Positions 7,320 to 14,563 of a stretch of DNA of 56,932 nt are shown one piece after another. How positions within the stretch are numbered: the first letter of the stretch is position 1; the number at the start of each line of letters is the position of its first letter. This DNA comes from Gammaproteobacteria bacterium (GTDB lineage Bacteria; Pseudomonadota; Gammaproteobacteria; DSM-19610), in NCBI GenBank assembly GCA_015494295.1, contig WGBO01000070.1, forward strand, positions 1 to 56,932. Reading direction: 5' to 3'. The notes beneath the pieces are model-generated. The model was not told the DNA's origin and did not search any database. It worked only from the letters and a program-made list of their open reading frames with translations. The position numbers and the translations under genes were made by a program.

Positions 7320-7906
7320 GTCGTGGCGATGTACTTGACGCCCTTCTGCAGGGTGACGCCGCGGTGCTCGTGGGTCCAGAAAGGCGGGAACAGCAATAAT
7401 TTGCCCTGTTCGGGTTTCACCTTGATGTCCTGGAACAGGAATTCGGTTTCCCCGCCGGGGCCCTCGACATCGTTCAGGTACCAGACGGCGACCAACTGGC
7501 GCTGGCTGAACTCGTGGCTGCCGCCGTCGATGTGCCAGTGGTAGTGCTCGCCCGGCAGGGTGCGTTGTATGGCGTAGCCCATGTCCTTGAACGGCCCCTT
7601 GAAATAGGGGTAGCTTTCGCGGAACTCCAGGATGGCCTGTCCGATGGAACGGAACAGGGCCTGGTCGATGTCCTTCCAGTGCGGTTTGCCGCTCACCACC
7701 AGGTCGGTGGATTTCTTGATGCTGCGGTCCTTTTCGGCGAGCTGGCCGATGCGGCCCTCGTACTGTTCGTCGCTGTGCGCCTCGAAGCGTTCGATGGCGC
7801 GTTCGCACAGTTCCGGCGACAGCGCGCCCGGCTTCTCGAAAATGAAGGTGTCGCGCCGCACTTCCCGGATGGTGCGCAGCGGTGTTGCCAGTCGGGATTG
7901 TGCCAT
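7301..7906 (-). CDS. 2OG-Fe(II) oxygenase, prolyl 4-hydroxylase-like
   Basis: A 201-aa protein of the prolyl-4-hydroxylase-like double-stranded beta-helix family. Iron ligands are visible in GEHYHWHIDGGSHEF (His and Asp) and FWTHEHRGV (distal His), with a downstream Lys/Arg set for 2OG. It is the middle gene of a minus-strand run: a Sfum_1244-like gene upstream (12-base gap) and a GNAT gene downstream (19-base overlap). The arrangement suggests sequential protein or small-molecule modification, but the target is unknown. Confidence 0.85.
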   Translation of the reverse strand: MAQSRLATPLRTIREVRRDTFIFEKPGALSPELCERAIERFEAHSDEQYEGRIGQLAEKDRSIKKSTDLVVSGKPHWKDIDQALFRSIGQAILEFRESYPYFKGPFKDMGYAIQRTLPGEHYHWHIDGGSHEFSQRQLVAVWYLNDVEGPGGETEFLFQDIKVKPEQGKLLLFPPFWTHEHRGVTLQKGVKYIATTWVVFA

Positions 7907-7918
7907 GGCCTGCCTGTC

Positions 7919-8983
7919 CTACAGCAATTTCTGCTCGATGAGTGTTTCCATGTCGGTCCAGGCGGTCCTCACGCGCGTGTCGTGCAGTTGCACGAGTTCG
8001 CCGGCAACCTGCAGCCAGTGTTGCCGGCCGGCTTCGATCTGTTGCCGCAACTGGCCCGGGTCTCCGCATTCTACCCAATGCGCGTAGGCTTTTAACAGCG
8101 CCGGATAGATATGCTTGCGCATGCCCGACAGGTTGCCGAAGTAGAAATGCAGGGACGCCGGCCGGTCCTTGTCGAGCAGCGCCGGCAAGGTGCTCAGTGC
8201 GTCGGCGAGGTGGTCGCGCACGGCGCGCGCCATCAGCTCCAGGCGCGAGCGCGGGAAACTGGCCAGCATTTCCTCCCAGGCTGATCCCAGCAGCCTGCCG
8301 GCCTGGATCTCGCCGGCTTCGTGCAGGATGAGGGTTTCAGTTTCGTTGCGTGTCATCTCGTCCAGAGCCGCGTCCAGGTCGCCGTCGAAGTCATAGCAGG
8401 CCAGCGCCCGCGCCATGGCGTTGTCGGGCCGGCTCCAGCGCCATTCCTCGTAGCGTTCCCAGAGCATGCGCCGCAGCGATTCCTGGCGGATGTACATCTT
8501 GCCGTCCAGCGACATCGCCGGAGGCGCGGTCAGGTCGCGGGCGTATTCCCGGCCGGTGACGAACACCGGTTTGCCGTCGTGGTCCAGCCGCTGCTCCAGG
8601 CGCGCGAGCATGAACAGGGGGCGGGAACCGTTGCCGTAGCCGGCGCTGTAGACCAGGTCGTCGTCGCGCAGGGCGGCGTTGATGGCGTCGCTCTCGAATG
8701 CGTCGAAGCGTTGCCCGTCGATCTCCACGGGTTCGAACTCGGCATCTTCCAGGGTTTCCCAGAAATTTTCGCGTTCGGTCAGCCAGTCGCCGACCTCTTC
8801 GCTGGAGATGCTGGCGCCGTAGGGCAGGCCTTTCTCCCACCGGTAATACTCGCGCATCTTGAGCAAATAGACGCACAGCGTATAGTCACTGGCAAAGCGC
8901 GCGTCGGCGATATGGCAGTTGTGCTGGACGACGGACTGCAGGTTGCGCAGGCGGGGCGGCAGTGATGTGTGGCTGGCTGGCAT
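7919..8983 (-). CDS. Conserved protein of unknown function, Sfum_1244-like
   Basis: A 354-aa cytoplasmic protein. I recall a family named after Sfum_1244 with a similar pattern, including LQSVVQHNCHIADARFASDY near the N-terminus and LHFYFGNLSGMRKHIYPALL near the C-terminus. A central H-E-A-G-E context (LILHEAGEIQAGRLLG) could be metal-binding. The ATG at 8983 (MPASHTSLPPRLRN) is preferred to an upstream start. It leads a three-gene minus-strand operon with a 2OG oxygenase and a GNAT enzyme. Function unknown; family naming is from memory. Confidence 0.7.
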   Translation of the reverse strand: MPASHTSLPPRLRNLQSVVQHNCHIADARFASDYTLCVYLLKMREYYRWEKGLPYGASISSEEVGDWLTERENFWETLEDAEFEPVEIDGQRFDAFESDAINAALRDDDLVYSAGYGNGSRPLFMLARLEQRLDHDGKPVFVTGREYARDLTAPPAMSLDGKMYIRQESLRRMLWERYEEWRWSRPDNAMARALACYDFDGDLDAALDEMTRNETETLILHEAGEIQAGRLLGSAWEEMLASFPRSRLELMARAVRDHLADALSTLPALLDKDRPASLHFYFGNLSGMRKHIYPALLKAYAHWVECGDPGQLRQQIEAGRQHWLQVAGELVQLHDTRVRTAWTDMETLIEQKLL

Positions 8984-9072
8984 GCGGCGGATAATACCTG
9001 AGTAAATCACTATGGTTTTTGATGCTAGCATGATGTAATCTGACGCGCCAGTGTGATATTGGAGTACTTGAA

Positions 9073-9669
9073 GTGCGTATTCGAAGTCGTTGGAAAAACA
9101 AGGGAAGAGCCAGAACGCTGGAAGAAAATGCCGGGGCGCTGGCGTTCATCGAGTGGCGTATTGCCGGCAAGGCGCTGCTCAACCTGGAGAACGAAGGGTT
9201 CCAGACCGACACCCAGATGCAGCGCCTTGATGTCCTGCAGGAACTGACCGCGTTCCTGGTCCACGTGACCGACCGCCTGGTGCACGGCGACCTCGACGAG
9301 GAACAGCGTCGCAAGTTCATCGTGGCGCTGGCGTTGAAGATCGCCGACACCTACCATGACAACCGGGTGGATGTCGAAGGCCGTGGCCAGGATTTCCGGC
9401 CGGGCTTCATCGAAGTGCTCAATCAGCGCATGGCCGACTACGCCGAGTTCAGTTTCGACGACGGCGAGCCGGGTTATGCCTTCAAGCGCTACCTTGGCGA
9501 GCGTGTCACCAACACCATGGGCGAAAAGGATCGCAAGTGGATCAGCGACCAGGTGATGGAAATCGAAATTCCGGAAATGATGAAGACCCTGAAAAAGGGC
9601 CTGAAGGATCTGTTCGAGACCGGCAGGGCGGAGCAGGCGCCGGCGGCGCAGGTTGGCGAGGGCGACTAG
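9073..9669 (+). CDS. Hypothetical protein (198 aa)
   Basis: A 198-aa charged, helix-rich cytoplasmic protein with a GTG start (MRIRSRWKNKGRARTLEENA). No recognised domain. It contains ADTYHDNRVDVEGRGQDFRP and an acidic C-terminal tail ending GEGD. It is divergent from the Sfum_1244-like gene (89-base gap) and is followed by a strong hairpin. It could be co-transcribed with the ExeA-like ATPase 71 bases downstream. Function unknown. Confidence 0.7.
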   Translation: MRIRSRWKNKGRARTLEENAGALAFIEWRIAGKALLNLENEGFQTDTQMQRLDVLQELTAFLVHVTDRLVHGDLDEEQRRKFIVALALKIADTYHDNRVDVEGRGQDFRPGFIEVLNQRMADYAEFSFDDGEPGYAFKRYLGERVTNTMGEKDRKWISDQVMEIEIPEMMKTLKKGLKDLFETGRAEQAPAAQVGEGD

Positions 9670-9674
9670 CCCTC

Positions 9675-9698
9675 GCGGCGCGCGGGGGGGCGCGCCGC
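9675..9698 (+). other. GC-rich perfect hairpin between two genes
   Basis: GCGGCGCG (9675-9682) pairs with CGCGCCGC (9691-9698) around a C-G7 loop. No T tract follows (the next bases are AACAACAAC), so it is not a normal intrinsic terminator. It may stabilise the 3' end of the upstream mRNA or sit at a processing point. Confidence 0.45.
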
Positions 9699-9740
9699 AA
9701 CAACAACAAGAACACATGACAATGATTGGGGATAAGCCGT

Positions 9741-11405
9741 ATGTATGACCGGTTCTACGGGTTTTCCGAGCGGCCGTTTTCCTTGCTGCCGGACCCGGAC
9801 TTCCTGTATCCCGGCGAACGGCACCGCGCCGCGCTGGACGCGCTGGAACTGGCCATTTTCAATCACTCCGGGTTTTGCGTGATCAGCGGCGAGATCGGCG
9901 CCGGCAAGACCACCCTGATCCGCGAACTGCTCAACCGGCTCGACGAGCGCGTGGAAGTCGGCCTGGTGTCCAATACCCACGAGTCATTCGGCGAACTGAT
10001 GCAGTGGATCCTGGCGGCTTTCGCGCTGTCCTGCGACAACCGGGATCGCCTGGCGATGCACAAGTGTTTCGTCGATTACGTCATCCAGCGCTACGCTGCC
10101 GGCAAGCACACCCTGCTCATCATCGACGAGGCGCAGAACCTGTCCATGGCGGCGCTCGAGGAACTGCGCATGCTGTCCAACCTCAACTCGGGCAAGGATC
10201 TGGTGTTGCAGATTATCCTGGTCGGGCAGAGTGAACTGCGCGACAAGCTGCGCTCGCCGGCACTCGCGCAGTTCACCCAGCGTATCGGCACCGATTACTA
10301 CCTGTCGGGACTCGACGAGAACGAAACCTGTCATTACATCCGTCACCGCCTGGTTCACGCCGGCGGCGACGGCGACCTGTTTACCCCGGAGGCATGCCGG
10401 CGCGTGCACGACCTTGCAGGTGGCATTCCGCGGCTGATCAACCGGCTTTGCGACCTCAGCCTCGTCTACGGCTATGCGTCGCAGCGCGAACGCATAGACG
10501 TCGATCTGGTCGACGCGGTCGCGAACGAACAACGGCTGGGTGAAGCAATGGAAAGCGCGCGCTTGCGCTCTATTGAGCCGCCGCCCGTTCTTGACGAGGT
10601 GGCGATGCAGGCGCCCGAGTCCGGTGAAAGGGGACTGGAGGCGTCACCGGTACAGACGCCGGCCAGGGCTGGGCGTTCCCACGATAGCGGGTCGGATGCC
10701 GCGGCAGTACGCTCCGCGCCGGTGGAGACCGACCTGCATACCCTTGTGGTCGACGCCGAGCGGGCCGCTGGCGAGCGACGCGGCCGCGGCGCAGTCTGGT
10801 CCCTCGCCGCGCTCGTCGTCGGGGTTGTCGTGTTTGGCGCCTGGATGGGGCGAGAGATTTGGCTGCCGTCGATGCCGGTCAGTGGGAACGAGATCGCTGA
10901 ACATGCACAGCCACGTGAACAGGCTGCAAGGGAACAGGCTGCAAGGGAACAGGCTGCAAGGGAACAGGCTGCAAGGGAACAGGCTGCGAGGGAACAGGCT
11001 GCGAGGGAACAGGCTGCGAGGGAACAGGCTGCGAGGGAACAGGCTGCGAGGGAACAGGCTGCGAGGGAACAGGCCGCGAGGGAACAGGCTGCGAGGGAAC
11101 AGGCCGCGAGAGAACAGGCCGCGAGAGAACAGGCCGCGAGGGAACAGGCCGCGAGAGAACAGGCTGCAAGGGAACAGGCTGCAAGGGAACAGGCCGCGAG
11201 GGAACCAGAACGGCAGGCCGATGCGATGAAACCGGACAGACCGGCCGCGGCCCGCCCGGCGTTTCCCGCCAGTTGGCTGACACCCGAGTGGTCGGAGGAA
11301 GACGATGAAGACCTGGCGGATGTCGGGGACGAGCCGGATACCCCGGTGAACATCGAGGATGCTGACCGGGTGGCGGCCCCCATACCGCCACCGGTGCGTC
11401 CGTGA
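9741..11405 (+). CDS. ExeA/GspA-like AAA ATPase with membrane segment and EQAAR repeat tail
   Basis: A 554-aa protein starting MYDRFYGFSERPFSLLPDPD, the standard ExeA-family opening. Walker A is GEIGAGKTT (residues about 50-58) and Walker B is LLIIDEAQ (D129, E130). A single membrane segment is at about 353-370 (WSLAALVVGVVVFGAW). It is followed by 19 perfect EQAAR pentapeptides (about 393-487) and an acidic C-terminus. ExeA-type ATPases work with peptidoglycan-binding partners in secretion or cell-surface assembly. The repeat would form a long, highly charged periplasmic helix. No secretin or Gsp genes are in the window. Confidence 0.85.
   Translation: MYDRFYGFSERPFSLLPDPDFLYPGERHRAALDALELAIFNHSGFCVISGEIGAGKTTLIRELLNRLDERVEVGLVSNTHESFGELMQWILAAFALSCDNRDRLAMHKCFVDYVIQRYAAGKHTLLIIDEAQNLSMAALEELRMLSNLNSGKDLVLQIILVGQSELRDKLRSPALAQFTQRIGTDYYLSGLDENETCHYIRHRLVHAGGDGDLFTPEACRRVHDLAGGIPRLINRLCDLSLVYGYASQRERIDVDLVDAVANEQRLGEAMESARLRSIEPPPVLDEVAMQAPESGERGLEASPVQTPARAGRSHDSGSDAAAVRSAPVETDLHTLVVDAERAAGERRGRGAVWSLAALVVGVVVFGAWMGREIWLPSMPVSGNEIAEHAQPREQAAREQAAREQAAREQAAREQAAREQAAREQAAREQAAREQAAREQAAREQAAREQAAREQAAREQAAREQAAREQAAREQAAREQAAREQAAREPERQADAMKPDRPAAARPAFPASWLTPEWSEEDDEDLADVGDEPDTPVNIEDADRVAAPIPPPVRP
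10917..11201 (+). repeat. 19-unit 15-bp tandem repeat encoding (EQAAR)19
   Basis: Nineteen adjacent 15-base units, GAA CAG GCN GCR AGR in frame. Only third codon positions vary (GCT/GCC, GCA/GCG, AGG/AGA), so every unit encodes EQAAR. Variants are clustered: GCA-type units at both ends, GCG-type in the middle, and AGA-type near the right. This suggests block duplications followed by silent drift under protein-level constraint. Not a CRISPR array: there are no spacers. Confidence 0.97.
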
Positions 11406-11444
11406 CGCTGTTGCGGCGTGCCGCGCCGGCGTAGAATTCCCGCC

Positions 11445-12017
11445 ATGGACAAGCGCGAAGACCTGGTCAGGCACTACCGCTGGTTGCGGCAGTACGGTTA
11501 CAACGATTCCCACAGCGGCAACGCCTCGGTTCGCGACGGCGACCGCTTCTGGGTGACGCCCACCGGCGCCTGCGCCGACCTGCTGCAGGCCGCGGATCTC
11601 ATCGAATGCAGGGTCGACGCCGAGCCGCCCGGGGGCGCCTCGCTGGACGCGCGTCTGCATGCCATGGTGTACCGGAAGAATCCCGAGGCGGGGGCGGTGT
11701 TGCACAGTCATGGCGCCTACAGCGTGGCCCTGACCATGGACGGCAAGGACTTCGTGCCCATGGATTTCGAGGGCGGGTACTATTTTCCGCGCATCCCGGT
11801 GATCGATATCCCGTATGAACGCTACCTGGACGAAGCGGCGGAAGCCGTGTCGGACATGCTCGCCGGGCACCGCGTGACCGTGGTTCGCGGCCACGGCGTC
11901 TATGCCGTCGGTGATACGCTCAACCTGGCCTACAAGTGGACCTGTTCCTTTGAATTGTCCGCAAAAACCGGCTTCATCGCCCGTCAGGCCGGTGTCAACG
12001 AATTTTCAGTGGAGTAG
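11445..12017 (+). CDS. Class II aldolase/adducin-family protein
   Basis: A 190-aa zinc-dependent class II aldolase-fold protein. The metal-binding pattern HSHGAY and the downstream VRGHGVYAVG His match the family; SHSGNASVRDGDRFWVTPTG is the usual N-terminal phosphate/substrate-binding stretch. The ATG at 11445 is chosen because the preceding in-frame codons are short and Arg-rich. It lies 39 bases after the ExeA-like gene and is followed by a terminator. Candidates include methylthioribulose-1-phosphate dehydratase or a sugar-phosphate aldolase; the exact reaction cannot be assigned. Confidence 0.85.
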   Translation: MDKREDLVRHYRWLRQYGYNDSHSGNASVRDGDRFWVTPTGACADLLQAADLIECRVDAEPPGGASLDARLHAMVYRKNPEAGAVLHSHGAYSVALTMDGKDFVPMDFEGGYYFPRIPVIDIPYERYLDEAAEAVSDMLAGHRVTVVRGHGVYAVGDTLNLAYKWTCSFELSAKTGFIARQAGVNEFSVE

Positions 12018-12047
12018 TTTTCAATCGAATCCGCCGCCACTGAATAC

Positions 12048-12075
12048 AAAAAAACGGGCCAGAGGCCCGTTTTTA
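12048..12075. terminator. Bidirectional Rho-independent terminator
   Basis: ACGGGCC (12054-12060) and GGCCCGT (12064-12070) form a tight stem with loop AGA, flanked by an A-run on the left and a T-run on the right. It can end both the rightward aldolase transcript and the leftward 65-aa gene transcript. Confidence 0.9.
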
Positions 12076-12094
12076 ACCGCGAAGCAGGGGAGGC

Positions 12095-12292
12095 TTACTT
12101 GCCGACCCAGTTCGAGTAGTTGTCCATGTTGCGAGCCTTGCCGTCTTCGTAGCCAGCTTCATAGGCTTCGGTCAGACGCTGCTCTTCGCGCGGCGGGTTG
12201 AGAACGTAGCCACTCTGCCAGCCCTCGATGTACTCGGCGTTCACACCTTCTTTTTCCATCTTGACAGTAAAATCGTAGTAGTTTTGATCCAT
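12095..12292 (-). CDS. Small acidic protein with RMF-like C-terminal pattern (65 aa)
   Basis: A 65-residue protein starting MDQNYYDFTVKMEKEGVNAE. The start is fixed by a clear Shine-Dalgarno (AAGGAG, 10 bases upstream). The region AYEAGYEDGKARN followed by a Trp near the C-terminus recalls the AYxxGyxaG-K-R pattern of ribosome modulation factor, but the protein is acidic, unlike basic RMF, so the likeness may be superficial. It has its own leader and terminator, which suggests an abundantly expressed small protein. Function unknown. Confidence 0.75.
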   Translation of the reverse strand: MDQNYYDFTVKMEKEGVNAEYIEGWQSGYVLNPPREEQRLTEAYEAGYEDGKARNMDNYSNWVGK

Positions 12293-12608
12293 TGTTGCGA
12301 TCTCCTTCGACAAGGTTTCGAATCTTTAAACCAGACCGTGGTCTGCTCAAGTAAATGTCCATCCCGTGCAGGGCACGGCGCTGGCGAAATGGGTGGGAGC
12401 GCAACAGGCTCGTTACCGACCCGCTCCATTCGCTGGCAACCGGCTGAATTCTTGAACCGGTGTCCATCGGATGGCGCGCAAGTATACAGCTATATCAGGA
12501 ATTCGCTATATATCCCCAGTGAGATAATACCTTAATTTTTAAGTGGTGATAATTTGGGGCCAGGATACCCGTTTTCAGGCCCGCGTTCTAGAATAAATCC
12601 CGAGTAAT

Positions 12609-12638
12609 TTGGTAAGGAAAGAGCGAAGCTCATATAAT
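12609..12638 (+). promoter_or_regulatory. Sigma-70-like promoter for the Sel1-dsrS operon
   Basis: TTGGTA (12609-12614) and a perfect TATAAT (12633-12638) are separated by 18 bases. The predicted transcript starts near 12645, with GGAGGGA as Shine-Dalgarno just before the ATG at 12663. Confidence 0.6.
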
Positions 12639-12647
12639 GCGCTCTTT
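12618..12647. promoter_or_regulatory. Inverted repeat straddling the -10 box
   Basis: AAAGAGCG (12618-12625) and CGCTCTTT (12640-12647) form perfect 8-base arms with a 14-base centre that contains the TATAAT. The placement fits a repressor operator; followed by TTC, it is also faintly terminator-like. Confidence 0.45.
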
Positions 12648-12662
12648 TTCGGAGGGACACAC

Positions 12663-13109
12663 ATGTCCGATGCAGAAAATTCGACGCCCGACGAGGTGGA
12701 TTTCGCCAGCGGCATGGCCGCGTTCGAGGCCAAGCACTTTTCCCGCGCGGCGCAGTTGCTGTCGCCGTTTGCCAATGCCGGAAACCCGGAGGCGCAGCAC
12801 CGCCTGGCCATCATGTACCAGAATGGCCTGGGCGTGGCCCAGCACGACGGCCTGGCCCTGCGCTGGATGAAGGAAGCCGCGGAAAGCGGCTATGCCATCG
12901 CCCAGCACGGCCTGGGGTTCATGTACCTGGAAGGCGAGTGCGTGGAGAAAGATCCGGCCGCGGCGGTCGAGTGGTTCCAGAAGGCGGCTGACCAGGGTCT
13001 GGTCGGTTCCCTCACCACGCTGGCCATGATGTACGAGGAAGGCAACGGCGTGGAGCAGGACATCGAAAAGGCCAACGAACTCTACCGGGCGGCCGGTTTC
13101 GATCGTTGA
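12663..13109 (+). CDS. Sel1-repeat (TPR-like) protein
   Basis: A 148-aa cytoplasmic protein with three to four Sel1-like repeats, seen as AQHRLAIMYQNGLGVAQHD, AQHGLGFMYLEGECVEKDP and SLTTLAMMYEEGNGVEQDI. Such repeats form helical scaffolds for protein-protein contacts. No signal peptide is present. The stop TGA overlaps the ATG of the DsrS-like gene (TGATG), so the two are translationally coupled, suggesting that it works with DsrS. Confidence 0.9.
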   Translation: MSDAENSTPDEVDFASGMAAFEAKHFSRAAQLLSPFANAGNPEAQHRLAIMYQNGLGVAQHDGLALRWMKEAAESGYAIAQHGLGFMYLEGECVEKDPAAAVEWFQKAADQGLVGSLTTLAMMYEEGNGVEQDIEKANELYRAAGFDR

Positions 13110-14251
13110 TGGAACTGTCGGCCGAAGACGCGCTGCGTCTCAACGTGCTGCTCGCCAACGATCTGCAGGCGATCCGTATCGACGAGTCGCGGATGGTGGT
13201 GCACGCCCTGTCGAGCGAGGGGGAGGCCAGTGTGCCCCTCAATCCCCGGGGCCGGGACGACCAGTACCTCAAGAAGGTGCGCGAGCTGCTGTCCAGCCAG
13301 GTACTGGGCTCGCCGGGCGGCTACCCGGTGTTCCTGCGCCGCTGGACGCGCATGGGCCAGGCGCGCGACGACAGTCTCGAACAGTTGTTGCTGCTGGGCG
13401 AACCGGAAGCCGTGGTGGCGGTGGTGCACGCCAACGGACTCAGTGACGAAATCGCGCGCCGAGCCTGGTGGGCGATGCCGGTGGCCGACAATGCGCGGCG
13501 CATGCTGGAGCGCGAGTGCGTGGTGAAGGGAAAGATGGGGCCCGAGCTTGCCGAGTACCTGATCGAGTACCTGCCGTTCGAAACCGAGCACAAGGCGATG
13601 ATCGAAACCATCCGTCTGGTGCTGCAACCCGGACTCATTTCCACCGACGTGCGTGACAAACTGTGGCGTTTGGCGAAACGCAAGAACTCCTATTACGTGG
13701 GGTTCATGGATGCCTGTCCCGACGACCTGCCCGAACCGCTGGCGCCGCGCGCCGACTGGGAGCCGGTGTGCGAGGCGCTGGCGCCGCTGGTGGACGCCGG
13801 CAACCCGGTGGCGAAACAGTTATGCCGTTGCCTGGGTGGCCCGGGGCAAACCTTCCTGGCGACGGCCGAGGCCGCCATGGCCAAGCCCACCAACCAGGAC
13901 GTGGTGGTCGAATTCCTGAAGTCGATACAGCGCTATTTTTCGCCGGTATGCCCGAACGCGGACCCGGGCGCCGATATGGCGACCATCGTCAGCGACGCCG
14001 AGGCCCTGCTGGACGTGCCCGCGGTGTGCGCCACCACCACGGCCGTCCAGGAAGTGCTGGAGAGATTGCCGGACTACCGCGCCGACGTACGCGCCATGAT
14101 GGCGCTGGGCTGGGTCGGCGAGCCGTTGGTCAACCCGATTTTTTCGCGCACCGACTCCATCGGTTCGGTCATGCGCAAGAAAATCTTGCCGGTCACCGGC
14201 CCGATACAGGAGCAGTTTTCGCAACTGCGTGGTAAGGTTAAAACAGCTTAA
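13109..14251 (+). CDS. dsrS: DsrS-like sulfur metabolism protein
   Basis: A 380-aa soluble protein starting MELSAEDALRLNVLLANDLQ. I recognise the opening and the segment SSQVLGSPGGYPVFLRRWTRMGQ as resembling DsrS, the product of the last gene of the Allochromatium vinosum dsr cluster, where it is a cytoplasmic protein affecting expression of dsr genes. No catalytic motif is visible. The ATG overlaps the upstream Sel1 stop. Here it is about 11 kb from dsrAB, so the dsr cluster is split. DsrS is known from sulfur oxidisers, supporting the oxidative Dsr type. Confidence 0.78.
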   Translation: MELSAEDALRLNVLLANDLQAIRIDESRMVVHALSSEGEASVPLNPRGRDDQYLKKVRELLSSQVLGSPGGYPVFLRRWTRMGQARDDSLEQLLLLGEPEAVVAVVHANGLSDEIARRAWWAMPVADNARRMLERECVVKGKMGPELAEYLIEYLPFETEHKAMIETIRLVLQPGLISTDVRDKLWRLAKRKNSYYVGFMDACPDDLPEPLAPRADWEPVCEALAPLVDAGNPVAKQLCRCLGGPGQTFLATAEAAMAKPTNQDVVVEFLKSIQRYFSPVCPNADPGADMATIVSDAEALLDVPAVCATTTAVQEVLERLPDYRADVRAMMALGWVGEPLVNPIFSRTDSIGSVMRKKILPVTGPIQEQFSQLRGKVKTA

Positions 14252-14276
14252 GTTAATCAGTCAGGCAGGATGGTTC

Positions 14277-14552
14277 ATGTCAGAAGTCGTAATGTATTGC
14301 ACCCGGTTTTGTCCCTATTGCACCATGGCGGAACGCCTGTTGACGGGGAAGGGTGTCGAGATTCGCAAGATCCCCGTCGGGGCCGACCAGGCGCTGTGGG
14401 AGGAAATGGAACGCCTCACCGGGCGCAACACGGTGCCGCAGATCTTCATCGGCGACCGGCACGTCGGCGGGTACGACGATCTGGCGGCGCTGGAGCGCGC
14501 CGGTGAACTCGATCCGTTGCTTGAACCCATACTGGGCGCCACCCGCGCCTGA
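14277..14552 (+). CDS. grxC: Glutaredoxin 3 (GrxC type)
   Basis: A 91-aa glutaredoxin starting MSEVVMYCTRFCPYCTMAER, with the dithiol CPYC active site, the TVPQIFIGD cis-Pro segment and the HVGGYDDLAALE glutathione-binding motif. It uses glutathione to reduce protein disulfides. It lies 25 bases after dsrS and 11 before cysG, so it is probably in the same transcript. Confidence 0.95.
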   Translation: MSEVVMYCTRFCPYCTMAERLLTGKGVEIRKIPVGADQALWEEMERLTGRNTVPQIFIGDRHVGGYDDLAALERAGELDPLLEPILGATRA

Positions 14553-14563
14553 GGATACACAGA

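Larger units (their letters stand above)
12293..12662. other. Divergent intergenic region upstream of the Sel1-dsrS operon
   Basis: A 370-base gap, AT-rich from about 12490 to 12640 compared with its neighbours. It holds the leader of the leftward 65-aa gene and the rightward promoter at 12609-12638. I see no coding frame and no RNA gene. The short palindrome CTTA-N6-TAAG near 12533 may be incidental. Confidence 0.6.

Noticed and set aside
10917..11201. CRISPR array
   Set aside because: Units are directly adjacent with no spacers and encode a peptide repeat.
10472..11894. Several long minus-strand and shifted-frame ORFs over the 15-bp repeats
   Set aside because: A repeat length divisible by three keeps several frames open automatically. 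Silent-only variation supports just the EQAAR frame.
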